Shown here one piece after another: positions 15,301 through 23,437 of a DNA stretch of 64,000 bases. Numbering within the stretch: position 1 is the stretch's first letter; every line of letters starts with the position of its first letter. This stretch comes from Actinomadura sp. DC4. Lineage in GTDB: Bacteria > Actinomycetota > Actinomycetes > Streptosporangiales > Streptosporangiaceae. Under the pieces are notes generated by a model. It saw only the letters and a list, made by a program, of their open reading frames with translations, did no database searches and was not told where the DNA came from. The stretch spans positions 124,001-188,000 of the forward strand of contig NZ_JAUEQY010000012.1 in NCBI RefSeq assembly GCF_030406325.1, given 5' to 3'. A program made the translations under genes and the position numbers.

Positions 15301-15338
15301 GTGATCACGCCGGGGACGGTGCTCTCCGGCGTGATCAC
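15301..15338. terminator. 13-bp perfect hairpin between the oxidoreductase and tetR genes
   Basis: GTGATCACGCCGG (15301-15313) and CCGGCGTGATCAC (15326-15338) are perfect inverted repeats around a 12-base loop. Each arm carries the 8-bp palindrome GTGATCAC. It lacks a T-tract but starts 5 bases after the oxidoreductase stop, so termination is the simplest role. Confidence 0.6.
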
Positions 15339-15352
15339 GAAGCGCCCCTGCG

Positions 15353-15380
15353 GAACGCCGTTCGTAACAGGTACGCTGTT
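15353..15380 (+). promoter_or_regulatory. Probable TetR operator in front of tetR-hen1-pnkp
   Basis: AACAG-GTACG-CTGTT (15366-15380) is a perfect dyad, and GAAC-GCC-GTTC (15353-15363) lies just upstream. They are 19 and 36 bases before the tetR start, the usual place of an autoregulatory TetR site. AACAG/CTGTT half sites fit TetR-type recognition. Confidence 0.5.
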
Positions 15381-15398
15381 CGCAAGAAGGAGTGTGCC

Positions 15399-16109
15399 GT
15401 GACAGAGACGACCGAGATCCCGCCTCCGCCGTGGCGGCGCCCCAAGAAGAACACGCGCCAGCGCCGGCCGCTGAGCCAGGAGCTCATCGTCGACACCGCG
15501 ATGGGCATCCTCGACGCCGAGGGCATCGACGCGCTGAGCATGCGCCGCGTGGCGGTCGACCTGCGCACCGGCCCCGCGTCCCTGTACGCGCACGTCGCCA
15601 ACAAGGACGAACTCCTGGAGCTGATGGTCGACCGGGTGGTCGCCGAGCTGGAGGTCCCCGCACCCGACCCGGCCCGCTGGCAGGAACAGATCGTCGAGGC
15701 GGGCCTGGCGGCCCACCGGGTATGGACCGAACACCCCGGAATCGCCCGCGCGGCACTGGCGAACATCCCGGTCGGCCCCAACTCCCTGCGCTACGCCGAG
15801 GGCATGCTGGCCATCCTGCGCGCCGGGGGAGTGCCCGACCGGCAGGCGGGCTGGTTCATCGACCGGGTGTCCCTGTACCTCCTGGCGGACGCGTTCGAGG
15901 AGTCGCTCCACCACGAGCGCGGGCGGACGAGCGAGGAGGACGCGCAGGAGTACCTCCAGCAGATCCGCGACTACTTCCAGAGCCTGCCGCCGGACCGCTT
16001 CCCGGTCATCACCTCGATGGTCGGCACGCTGGTGGGCGGCACCGGCGACGAACGGCTGCGCTTCGGCCTGGAACTCATGGTCCGCGGCCTCGCCTCGTAC
16101 GCGGAGTAA
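15399..16109 (+). CDS. TetR/AcrR family regulator with TetR C-terminal domain
   Basis: The 236-residue protein has an N-terminal HTH at about residues 25-70 (LIVDTAMGILDAEGIDALSM, VAVDLRTGPASLYAHVANKD). Its C-terminal ligand domain resembles the TetR_C type (WQEQIVEAGLAAHRVWTEHP, GGVPDRQAGWFIDRVSLYLL). GTG 15399 has AAGGAG at 15387-15392. It lies 41 bases upstream of hen1 on the same strand without a clear terminator between, so it may control and be co-transcribed with the RNA-repair genes. The inducer is unknown. Confidence 0.85.
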   Translation: MTETTEIPPPPWRRPKKNTRQRRPLSQELIVDTAMGILDAEGIDALSMRRVAVDLRTGPASLYAHVANKDELLELMVDRVVAELEVPAPDPARWQEQIVEAGLAAHRVWTEHPGIARAALANIPVGPNSLRYAEGMLAILRAGGVPDRQAGWFIDRVSLYLLADAFEESLHHERGRTSEEDAQEYLQQIRDYFQSLPPDRFPVITSMVGTLVGGTGDERLRFGLELMVRGLASYAE

Positions 16110-16150
16110 ATCGGTAGGCCGGGTTCGCCCCGGTCCGCCACACTCTCCCT

Positions 16151-17566
16151 GTGCTCCTGACGATCACCACGACCGCGCGTCCGGCCACCGACCTCGGCTA
16201 TCTGCTGGTCAAGCATCCCGGGCGGGTTCAGGCGTTCGAGCAGTCGTTCGGCACCGCGCACGTCTTCTACCCCGAGGCGGGAGAGGACCGCTGCACGGCG
16301 GCGCTGCTGCTCGACGTCGACCCGATCAAGCTGGCCAAGACCCGCAAGACGCCCGACATCTCCCTCGGCCAGTACGTCAACGACCGCGCGTACGCCGCGT
16401 CCTCCCTGCTCGCCTCGGCGATGGCCGACGTCTTCCGCACGGCGATGCGCGGGCACAGCGCCGGTCGTCCGGAGCTCGCCGCGACCCCGATCCCGTTGCG
16501 GATCACGCTGCCGGCGCTGCCGTGCCGGGGCGGCCCGGAGGTGGCCGCCGGGCTGTTCGAGCCGCTCGGCTGGAGCGTGGACGCGCGGCCGGTCCCGCTC
16601 GACGAGCGGTTCCCCGCGTGGGGCGACTCGCGCTATGTCACCCTCACGCTCGAGGGGGAGCTGACGCTGTCCGCCGCGCTGAACCAGGTGTACGTCCTGC
16701 TGCCGGTCCTGGACGACTCCAAGCACTACTGGATCGCCGCCGACGAGGTCGACAAGCTGATCCGCGCCGGCGAGGGCTGGCTGGCCGCGCATCCCGCACG
16801 GGAGCGCATCACCCGCCGCTATCTCGCCAACCGCCGCGGCCTGGTCCGTACGGCCCTGACCCGGCTCGCCGACGCCGACGGCTCCTCCGACGACGCGCTG
16901 GACCCCCACCCCATCGACGAGGAGCCGTCCGCCGCCGAGCCGGGCGCGCCCGGGGAGGCCGCCGCACCGCCGGTCCCGCTCGCCGAGCGCCGCGTCGAGG
17001 CCGTCCTCGACGCGCTGCGGGCCGAGCAGGCGGCCACGGTGATCGACCTCGGCTGCGGCTCGGGCCGGCTCCTGTCGCGGCTGCTGCAGGAGCCGCACGT
17101 ACGGTCCGTCGCCGGGACCGACGTGTCCGCCCGCGCGATGGCCGCGGCGCGGCGGCGGCTCGACCCGCTGCGGCTCCCGCTCGCCGTACGGGACCGGATC
17201 GACCTGTTCGGCGCCGCGCTGACGTACGCGGACGAACGCTTCCGCGGCTACGACGCCGCCGTGCTGATGGAGGTCATCGAGCACGTCGACGTGCCGCGGC
17301 TGCCGGCCGTCGAACACGTCGTCTTCGGCGACGCCGTGCCCCGCGTCGTCATCGTGACCACGCCGAACGCCGAGTACAACGTGCGCTACGAGGGCCTCAC
17401 CGGGCACCGTCACCCCGACCACCGGTTCGAGTGGACCCGCGAGGAGTTCGGCGCCTGGACCGCCCGGGTCGCGGACGCCTACGGCTACCGGGTCCGGCAC
17501 GTTCCGGTCGGCGACGACGACCCCGAGGTCGGCGCCCCGACCCAGATGGGGGTGTTCACCCGATGA
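16151..17566 (+). CDS. hen1: 3'-terminal RNA ribose 2'-O-methyltransferase Hen1
   Basis: The 471-residue protein is a full-length bacterial Hen1. Residues about 1-250 are the Hen1 N-terminal (ligase-activating) domain (MLLTITTTARPATDLGYLL, KTPDISLGQYVNDR). The C-terminal methyltransferase has VIDLGCGSG at 297-305 and the metal-binding set E374, E377, H378 (EVIEHVD) and H424 (DHRFEW). It methylates the 2'-OH at the 3' end of cleaved RNA before Pnkp seals it, protecting the junction from renewed ribotoxin cutting. Its TGA overlaps the pnkp ATG (ATGA). CACACT six bases before the GTG may allow leaderless initiation from an internal promoter. Confidence 0.95.
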   Translation: MLLTITTTARPATDLGYLLVKHPGRVQAFEQSFGTAHVFYPEAGEDRCTAALLLDVDPIKLAKTRKTPDISLGQYVNDRAYAASSLLASAMADVFRTAMRGHSAGRPELAATPIPLRITLPALPCRGGPEVAAGLFEPLGWSVDARPVPLDERFPAWGDSRYVTLTLEGELTLSAALNQVYVLLPVLDDSKHYWIAADEVDKLIRAGEGWLAAHPARERITRRYLANRRGLVRTALTRLADADGSSDDALDPHPIDEEPSAAEPGAPGEAAAPPVPLAERRVEAVLDALRAEQAATVIDLGCGSGRLLSRLLQEPHVRSVAGTDVSARAMAAARRRLDPLRLPLAVRDRIDLFGAALTYADERFRGYDAAVLMEVIEHVDVPRLPAVEHVVFGDAVPRVVIVTTPNAEYNVRYEGLTGHRHPDHRFEWTREEFGAWTARVADAYGYRVRHVPVGDDDPEVGAPTQMGVFTR

Positions 17567-20079
17567 CCGAGCTGAGGATCCCCGAGTCGGGACTCGTCGT
17601 CCTGGTCGGCGTGTCCGGATCGGGCAAGTCACACTTCGCGCGCCGTCACTTCCGGCCGACGCAGGTGGTCTCCTCCGACTACTGCCGAGCGGTGGTCGCC
17701 GACGACGAGAACGACCAGTCGGCCACCGCCGACGCCTTCGAGCTGCTGCATCACATCGTGCGTACGCGGCTGCGGCGCGGCCTGCTGACGGTCGTGGACG
17801 CCACCAACGTGCAGCCGCGGTCGCGCGAGCAGCTCGTACGGCTCGCCAAGGACCAGGACGTGCTGTGCGTCGCGATCGTGCTCGACGTGCCCGAGTCCGT
17901 GGCGATGGCGCGCAACGCCGAGCGGGCCGACCGCGACCTGCCCGGCCACGTCGTGCCGCGTCAGCGCCGCGAACTGCGCCGCGGCATGCGCGACCTGCAC
18001 CGGGTCTTCAAGCGCGCGTACGTGCTGAGCGGCGCGGACATCGACGAGGCGACCGTCACGTACGAGAAGGCGTGGCCGGACCGGCGCGACCTGACCGGCC
18101 CGTTCGACCTGATCGGCGACGTGCACGGCTGCCGCGCCGAACTGGAGGACCTGCTCGCCGGGCTTGGCTACGTCGTCGAACGCGACGCGCTCGGCCGGGC
18201 CGTCGGCGCCGCGCACCCCGGCGGCCGTACGGCCGTGTTCCTCGGCGACCTGGTCGACCGCGGCCCGGACACCCCGGGCGTGCTCCGGCTCGCCATGGGC
18301 ATGGTGCGGGCGGGCACGGCCCTGTGCGTCCCCGGCAACCACGAGAACAAGCTGACGCGTGCGATGAAGGGGCGGCGCGTCACGGTCAGCCACGGGCTCG
18401 CCGAGTCGCTGGAGCAGCTCGCGGCCGAGCCGGAGGAGTTCCGCACCGAGGTGCTGGAGTTCATGGACGGCCTGGTCAGCCACCTCGTCCTGGACGGCGG
18501 CCGGCTCGTCGTCGCGCACGCGGGCCTGAAGGAGGCCTTCCACGGCCGCGCGTCGGGCCGCGTACGGTCCTTCGCGCTGTACGGCGAGACCACCGGCGAG
18601 ACCGACGAGTACGGACTGCCGGTGCGTTATCCGTGGGCGGACGACTACCGGGGCAGCGCCATGGTCGTCTACGGCCACACCCCGGTCGTCGAGCCCGAAT
18701 GGGTCAACAACACGCTGTGCGTCGACACCGGGTGCGTCTTCGGCGGCCGGCTCACCGCGCTGCGGTACCCGGAGAAGGCGCTCGTCTCGGTTCCGGCGCG
18801 GAAGGTCTGGTACGAGCCGGTCCGCCCGCTGGAGCCCGCGGCGGGGACGCGCCGCGAGTCCGGCGTGCTGCGGATCGGCGACGTGCGGGAGGCCGTGGAG
18901 ACCCGGCTGATGGGCCGGATCAACGTGCACGAGGAGAACGTCTGGCCGGCGCTGGAGGTCATGAGCCGCTTCGCCGTCGACCCGCGCTGGCTGGTGTACC
19001 TGCCACCGACGATGGCGCCCGCCGGGACCTCGCCGCTGGAGGGTCTCCTGGAGCACCCCGCCGAGGCGTTCGCCGCGTACCGGGCCGCCGGTGTCGACCG
19101 GGTCGTGTGCGAGGAGAAGCACATGGGCTCGCGGGCCGTCGTGGTGGTGACCAGGGACGCCGGCGTCGCCGCGTCACGGTTCGGTGTGGACGACGGGACG
19201 ACGGGCGCCGTCTTCACCCGTACGGGCCGGGCGTTCTTCGCCGAGCCGCCGCGGACGGAGGAGTTCCTCGCACGGGTGCGCGCGGCGGCCGGGTTCCTGT
19301 TCGAGGAGCTGGACACCGGCTGGCTGGTGCTGGACTGCGAGCTGATGCCGTGGTCGGCCAAGGCCCTGGAACTGCTGCGCCGTCAGTACGCCGCGACCGG
19401 CGCGGCGGCGGGCGCCGCCCTGCCCGCCGCCGCCGACGTGCTCGCCACGGCCGCGGCCCGCGGGCTGGACGTCGGGGACCTGAGGGAGCGTGTCAGCCGC
19501 CGGGCCGAGAACGCGAACCGCTTCCGCGACGCGTACGCCCGGTACTGCTGGCCGGTGGACGGCCTGCAGGGCCTTCGGCTGGCGCCGTTCCAGGTGCTGG
19601 CGGGGGAGCGGGACTCCTACGCGACGCGCGACCACCTGTGGCACCTGGAGCTCGCGGACCGCCTGGCCGCGGCGGACGGAGAGCTGTTCGCGCCGACGCG
19701 GTCCCGCGTGGTGCCGCTGACCGGAGACGAGACGGAGGCCGTCACCTGGTGGGAGGACCTGACCGGGGCGGGCGGCGAGGGCATGGTGGTCAAGCCACTG
19801 GGCCCGCCGGTCGAGGGCCGCCTCGTCCAGCCGGGCCTGAAGTGCCGGGGCCGGGAGTACCTGCGGATCATCTACGGCCCGGACTACACCGAGCCGGACC
19901 ACCTGGAGCGGCTGCGGCGACGCTCGCTGGGCCGCAAGAGGTCCCTGGCGATGCGGGAGTACGCCCTCGGCCTGGAGGCCCTGGACCGCCTGGTGGCGGG
20001 TGAGCCGCTGTGGCGAGTGCACCAGCCGGTCTTCGGCGTCCTGGCCCTGGAATCCGAACCGGTCGACCCCCGCCTGTGA
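17563..20079 (+). CDS. pnkp: Polynucleotide kinase-phosphatase / RNA ligase Pnkp
   Basis: The 838-residue trifunctional RNA-repair enzyme keeps all three modules. The 5' kinase has P-loop GVSGSGKS at 16-23. The calcineurin-like 2',3'-phosphatase has D186/H188 (GDVHG), D229/D232 (LGDLVDRG) and N259/H260 (PGNHEN). The C-terminal adenylyltransferase has K519 in EEKHMGSR. Length matches the Clostridium thermocellum type (about 870). The ligase step requires Hen1 in this family, which explains the overlapping pair. Forty-three bases separate its stop from that of the convergent kinase gene. Confidence 0.95.
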   Translation: MTELRIPESGLVVLVGVSGSGKSHFARRHFRPTQVVSSDYCRAVVADDENDQSATADAFELLHHIVRTRLRRGLLTVVDATNVQPRSREQLVRLAKDQDVLCVAIVLDVPESVAMARNAERADRDLPGHVVPRQRRELRRGMRDLHRVFKRAYVLSGADIDEATVTYEKAWPDRRDLTGPFDLIGDVHGCRAELEDLLAGLGYVVERDALGRAVGAAHPGGRTAVFLGDLVDRGPDTPGVLRLAMGMVRAGTALCVPGNHENKLTRAMKGRRVTVSHGLAESLEQLAAEPEEFRTEVLEFMDGLVSHLVLDGGRLVVAHAGLKEAFHGRASGRVRSFALYGETTGETDEYGLPVRYPWADDYRGSAMVVYGHTPVVEPEWVNNTLCVDTGCVFGGRLTALRYPEKALVSVPARKVWYEPVRPLEPAAGTRRESGVLRIGDVREAVETRLMGRINVHEENVWPALEVMSRFAVDPRWLVYLPPTMAPAGTSPLEGLLEHPAEAFAAYRAAGVDRVVCEEKHMGSRAVVVVTRDAGVAASRFGVDDGTTGAVFTRTGRAFFAEPPRTEEFLARVRAAAGFLFEELDTGWLVLDCELMPWSAKALELLRRQYAATGAAAGAALPAAADVLATAAARGLDVGDLRERVSRRAENANRFRDAYARYCWPVDGLQGLRLAPFQVLAGERDSYATRDHLWHLELADRLAAADGELFAPTRSRVVPLTGDETEAVTWWEDLTGAGGEGMVVKPLGPPVEGRLVQPGLKCRGREYLRIIYGPDYTEPDHLERLRRRSLGRKRSLAMREYALGLEALDRLVAGEPLWRVHQPVFGVLALESEPVDPRL

Positions 20080-20122
20080 ACGCGGGCACGAAGACCGAAC
20101 GCGTCCGACGAGGCGAGAGCGG

Positions 20123-21868
20123 TCAGGCCTTGGCGGGCTGGAAGGTCTTCGCGAAGTTGTCGAAGATGGTCTTGCTCGACTTCCAGCGGCTGTCCGGGAC
20201 CTCCCAGTACAGCGCGTAGGCGTGCTTCTTGTTGGCCAGGATGTTGCGGTTGAGAACGTGCGTGCGGCCGTGGGAGCCGTTGTACGTGAACTCCCAGTCG
20301 GCGGCCTTCTTCGCCTGCGGATAGTCCACCGACTCCAGCCGGACCTTGTGGTAGCCGGAGAAGCCGCCCTTCCGCGCCGACTCCTGTTCCTTCCAGTCGG
20401 CCAGCGGGTCGGACTTCGGGGTGTCCGACTGGTCGACGATGAGGAGGCGGGAGCTCTTGGGGTCCTCCACGTACAGGTAGTGGCCGTGGTGGGAGGCCGA
20501 CCAGCCGTCCGGTACGGCGATGGAGAAGTGCGTGCTGTCGTGGTGCCAGTGGTAGCCCGACGGGAGCACGGGCTTCGTCGGCGACGCGGGCGGTGAGGCC
20601 GGCGGCGACGACGGCGTCTGGCTCACGGACGGCGTGGTGGACGCGTGCGACGCGCTCGGCGTCGTGCCCGGGTGCTCGGCGGAGCGCTTGTCGTGGTCGT
20701 CGTCGCCGACCAGGGTCGTGGCGGCCCAGCCCAGGAGCACGACGGCCAGGACTCCTACGACGGCCAGTACGGCGACCATGACGCGTCGCGGGTCCGTGCG
20801 CGTCGTGCTGACGGTTCCGGTGGCCTCGCCGTAGGACGGTGAGGCGGTGGTCATCTCCTCGACCGCGCCCGTCTCCGGCCCGGCCGGCGCCGGTTCCGGC
20901 GGTGCGTCGTCGAGCGGCGCGCGGGGCCGCGGCACGGACGGCGGCGCCGGTTCGGCGAGCCCGACGTCGGGCTCGTAGGCGACCGGTTCGGCGGCGGGCT
21001 CGTGGGCGGGCTCGACCGCGGGCGGCTCGTCGCCGGCGGCGATCGCGTCCAGGATGCTCGCCACGGCCTCCACCTGAGGGCGCCTCGCCGGGTCACGTTC
21101 CAGCAGGCCGCGGATCAGCGGCCAGAGCGGCCCGGCGCGCTCGGGGGCGTCCGGGTCGTCCATGACCAGGGCCGCGAGCGTGGCCACCGCGCTGTCCCGG
21201 CCGAACGGCGGGCGGCCCTCCACCGCCGTGTAGAGCGTCGCCCCCAGGGACCACAGGTCCGACTCGGGGCCGACGTCGCTGCCCCGGGCCCGTTCGGGTG
21301 CCATGTACGACGGCGAGCCGATCAGCACGCCGGAGGAGGTGACCGTCGAGCCGCCCTTCGCCGTCGCGATGCCGAAGTCGCCCAGCACGACCCGCCCGTC
21401 CTCGGCGAGAAGGACGTTGCTCGGCTTCACGTCACGGTGCAGGACGCCCGCGAGATGGGCCGCGCGAAGACCGCGGAGAAGTTGCGTGCCGATCTCGGCG
21501 GTGCGCTGCGGGGTGAGGGGTCCGTCCGCGCGCAGCACCTCGGCGAGCGACTGCGACGGCACGAACTCCATCACGATCCATGGCCGGTCCTCGTCCTCGA
21601 CGATGTCGTACACGCCGACGACGTTCGGGTGGTTGAGGCGGGCGGTGGTACGCGCCTCGCGGAGCGTACGGCGGCGAAGTTTCTCCTGCTCCTCGTGCGG
21701 CAGGCCGGGCGGGAAGGAGACCTCCTTCACCGCGACGCTGCGGTCGAGCACCTCGTCGGTGGCGAGCCAGACGACACCCATGCCACCACGGCCGATGACC
21801 GTGCCGAGCCGATAGCGATCCTTGAGCAGACGAGGGGTGTCCACGACGTACCGATTTACCCTTGCCAC
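20123..21868 (-). CDS. Transmembrane Ser/Thr protein kinase (PASTA-less, exported sensor domain)
   Basis: The 581-residue protein has a complete Hanks kinase domain: glycine loop GRGGMGVVW (26-34), K48 in VAVKEV, HRDVKPSN (144-151), DFG (164-166) and SYMAPERARG. A Pro/Ala-rich linker and one membrane helix (about 350-372) follow. The extracytoplasmic end is Ser/Pro-rich, then a PsbP/MOG1-like domain of about 140 residues (FSIAVPDGWSASHHG). The start is uncertain: GTG 21868 overlaps the upstream gene by 13 bases, while GTG 21844 (VDTPRLLKDRYRLG) fits homologues. It is the last gene of a minus-strand operon with two nucleotidyltransferases. Confidence 0.9.
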   Translation of the reverse strand: MARVNRYVVDTPRLLKDRYRLGTVIGRGGMGVVWLATDEVLDRSVAVKEVSFPPGLPHEEQEKLRRRTLREARTTARLNHPNVVGVYDIVEDEDRPWIVMEFVPSQSLAEVLRADGPLTPQRTAEIGTQLLRGLRAAHLAGVLHRDVKPSNVLLAEDGRVVLGDFGIATAKGGSTVTSSGVLIGSPSYMAPERARGSDVGPESDLWSLGATLYTAVEGRPPFGRDSAVATLAALVMDDPDAPERAGPLWPLIRGLLERDPARRPQVEAVASILDAIAAGDEPPAVEPAHEPAAEPVAYEPDVGLAEPAPPSVPRPRAPLDDAPPEPAPAGPETGAVEEMTTASPSYGEATGTVSTTRTDPRRVMVAVLAVVGVLAVVLLGWAATTLVGDDDHDKRSAEHPGTTPSASHASTTPSVSQTPSSPPASPPASPTKPVLPSGYHWHHDSTHFSIAVPDGWSASHHGHYLYVEDPKSSRLLIVDQSDTPKSDPLADWKEQESARKGGFSGYHKVRLESVDYPQAKKAADWEFTYNGSHGRTHVLNRNILANKKHAYALYWEVPDSRWKSSKTIFDNFAKTFQPAKA

Positions 21869-22617
21869 CGAGAGTTAACATGCGGATCGAGCCGGGCCCG
21901 TACGACGAGGTCGTGCAGGGCCGGCTCGGCGGAGGGACGCTCCGGCAGCGGCGAACGGTCGCGTTCGCGCTCCAGGAGGGCCGTCATGGCGGCGACGTCG
22001 GCCGCGAGACGCGCGCGTTCGGGGGCGCCGGACGGCAGCGCCCCGTGCTCGGCCGCGCGCTTGGCCTCGACCAGCTCCGGCAGGTACGCCGGGCCGTCGC
22101 CGAGCCGGGTGAGGTCGGCCACCACCTCGCCCGTACGCATGAGGTGGACGCCGGTGGACAGCACCCGGAAGGTGTAGAGCAACGGCTTGAGCTCACCGGT
22201 CCGTTCGAACAAGCCCCACTGCGTACGCGCGAAGCCGAGATAGTGGTGGGCGTGGTGACGCGTCAGGCAGGCCGGCGCGAGCGCGGCGAGCTCCTCGTGC
22301 AGCGGCGACGAGGCCACGACCAGGGGCGACAGGAGCTGTTCCAGCACATAGCCGTTGCGGCGCAGCAGCAGCCGGGCGAACTTGGCGAGGTCGTGGGTGA
22401 CGAGGTCGACCTCCACGCCGTCCCGCGTCCAGGTGCGATCCACGGTCTCCACGCCCGTGCGCAGGCCGACGACGTCCTCCAGCGGCATGAGGTGCACGCC
22501 GCGCAGGTCGACGTCGGAGTCGGCGGAGGGGAAGCCGTACAGGTCGGCACCGCTGACGGTGGCGAACACGACGTCGCCGGTCACCTCGGCGAGCCAGGAC
22601 GGCAGTTCGCGCGTCAC
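21856..22617 (-). CDS. Pol-beta superfamily nucleotidyltransferase, first of a pair
   Basis: The 253-residue protein has the nucleotidyltransferase core FATVSGADLYGFPSADSDVDLRGV-like motif (SGADLYGFPSADSDVDLRG), with the catalytic D-x-D in SDVDLRG and a later acidic strand VEVDLVTHDL. A helical C-terminal part contains LLLRRNGYVLEQLLSP and HHAHHYLGFA. Similar stand-alone proteins transfer nucleotides to RNA or small molecules; the substrate here is unknown. Its GTG start overlaps the stop of the upstream paralogue by four bases (GTGA), implying coupled translation. It could serve the adjacent RNA-repair operon; that is inference. Confidence 0.8.
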   Translation of the reverse strand: MTRELPSWLAEVTGDVVFATVSGADLYGFPSADSDVDLRGVHLMPLEDVVGLRTGVETVDRTWTRDGVEVDLVTHDLAKFARLLLRRNGYVLEQLLSPLVVASSPLHEELAALAPACLTRHHAHHYLGFARTQWGLFERTGELKPLLYTFRVLSTGVHLMRTGEVVADLTRLGDGPAYLPELVEAKRAAEHGALPSGAPERARLAADVAAMTALLERERDRSPLPERPSAEPALHDLVVRARLDPHVNSRWQG

Positions 22618-23318
22618 CGGACGCCCTGCCGCCGTACCGACACCAGGAACTCCTCGACCCGCGTACGGTCCGGCTCCTCGGGCAGCCCGCTGGTGGCGAG
22701 CGCGGCGTCCATGTCGCGGGTCAGCGACGCGCGCCACGCGTCGACCTCCGGCCACGGCACCTCACCCCGCCGTACGGTGAGAAGCCGGTCCCGGTGACCG
22801 GCCACGTCGACCAGGGGTTCGCCGTGGTCGAGCAGGTGCCGGCCGCTGATCAGCAGACGGAGCAGGTGCATGACGTGCTTCCACCGCGGCTCGCCGCGCG
22901 TGCGCAGGTCGCCGGAGAGCTTGCGGAACTGGCTGTCCGCGTAGCGCAGGAACGTCCGGTGCGCGTGCCGGGACAGGAACGCGCCGCGCAGTGCCAGGAG
23001 CTCCTCGCCGCTGCCGGTGACGTGCTCGACCATCGGCGACCATAGGCACTCCAGGACGGTCGGGTTGGCGTCCAGCGCGAGCCCGAGGAAGCGTTCCAGC
23101 TCCCAGGAGAAGCGCTCGGCCTCGCGCTCGTCGACATGCGTCGGGGGCTTGGCGAACCTCCAGAACAGTGGCGTCGGCGCCACGAACACCCCGCGCCGGT
23201 CGGTGTCGCTGGCCTCCGTGGCCAGACCGTACGCGCGGGAGCCGACCACCACGGACAGCACCGTGTGGTCGCGCACCAGCGAAAGATCGTCCACGGAGGA
23301 GAGACTGTCGGAGATCAC
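22614..23318 (-). CDS. Pol-beta superfamily nucleotidyltransferase, second of a pair
   Basis: The 234-residue protein is a distant paralogue of the next gene. The active-site motif is VVVGSRAYGLATEASDTDRRG, split here as GSRAYGLATEASDTDRRGV; both acidic residues of D-x-D are present. It continues with a helical region (ECLWSPMVEHVTG, RKLSGDLRTRGEPRWKHVMHL). GTG 23318 is preferred because GGAG lies six bases upstream; a TTG at 23330 is in frame. It is divergent from gnd. Tandem non-identical copies suggest a heteromer or two substrates. Confidence 0.8.
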   Translation of the reverse strand: MISDSLSSVDDLSLVRDHTVLSVVVGSRAYGLATEASDTDRRGVFVAPTPLFWRFAKPPTHVDEREAERFSWELERFLGLALDANPTVLECLWSPMVEHVTGSGEELLALRGAFLSRHAHRTFLRYADSQFRKLSGDLRTRGEPRWKHVMHLLRLLISGRHLLDHGEPLVDVAGHRDRLLTVRRGEVPWPEVDAWRASLTRDMDAALATSGLPEEPDRTRVEEFLVSVRRQGVR

Positions 23319-23437
23319 CGTCGACTCCAACGCTAATCGGCAAATGTCGCGACTTTTACTGAGTGTGTCGCGCGGCGCGGCACACCCTGGGACCCTCCGG
23401 TGACGAGCAGGACTAGCCTGGACACCGGGGTGATGAC

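Noticed and set aside
17865-20003. A 712-codon plus-strand open frame inside pnkp in another frame
   Set aside because: It is Arg/Gly/Pro-rich and without motifs, while the pnkp frame carries kinase, phosphatase and ligase signatures.
14357-20079. Natural-product gene cluster suggested by an F420-type oxidoreductase and a TetR gene
   Set aside because: No biosynthetic core enzyme is present, and the following genes are RNA-repair enzymes.
22618-22755. Longer start for the first nucleotidyltransferase
   Set aside because: The added residues are the shifted frame of the upstream paralogue; the GTGA overlap at 22614-22617 is the more likely start.
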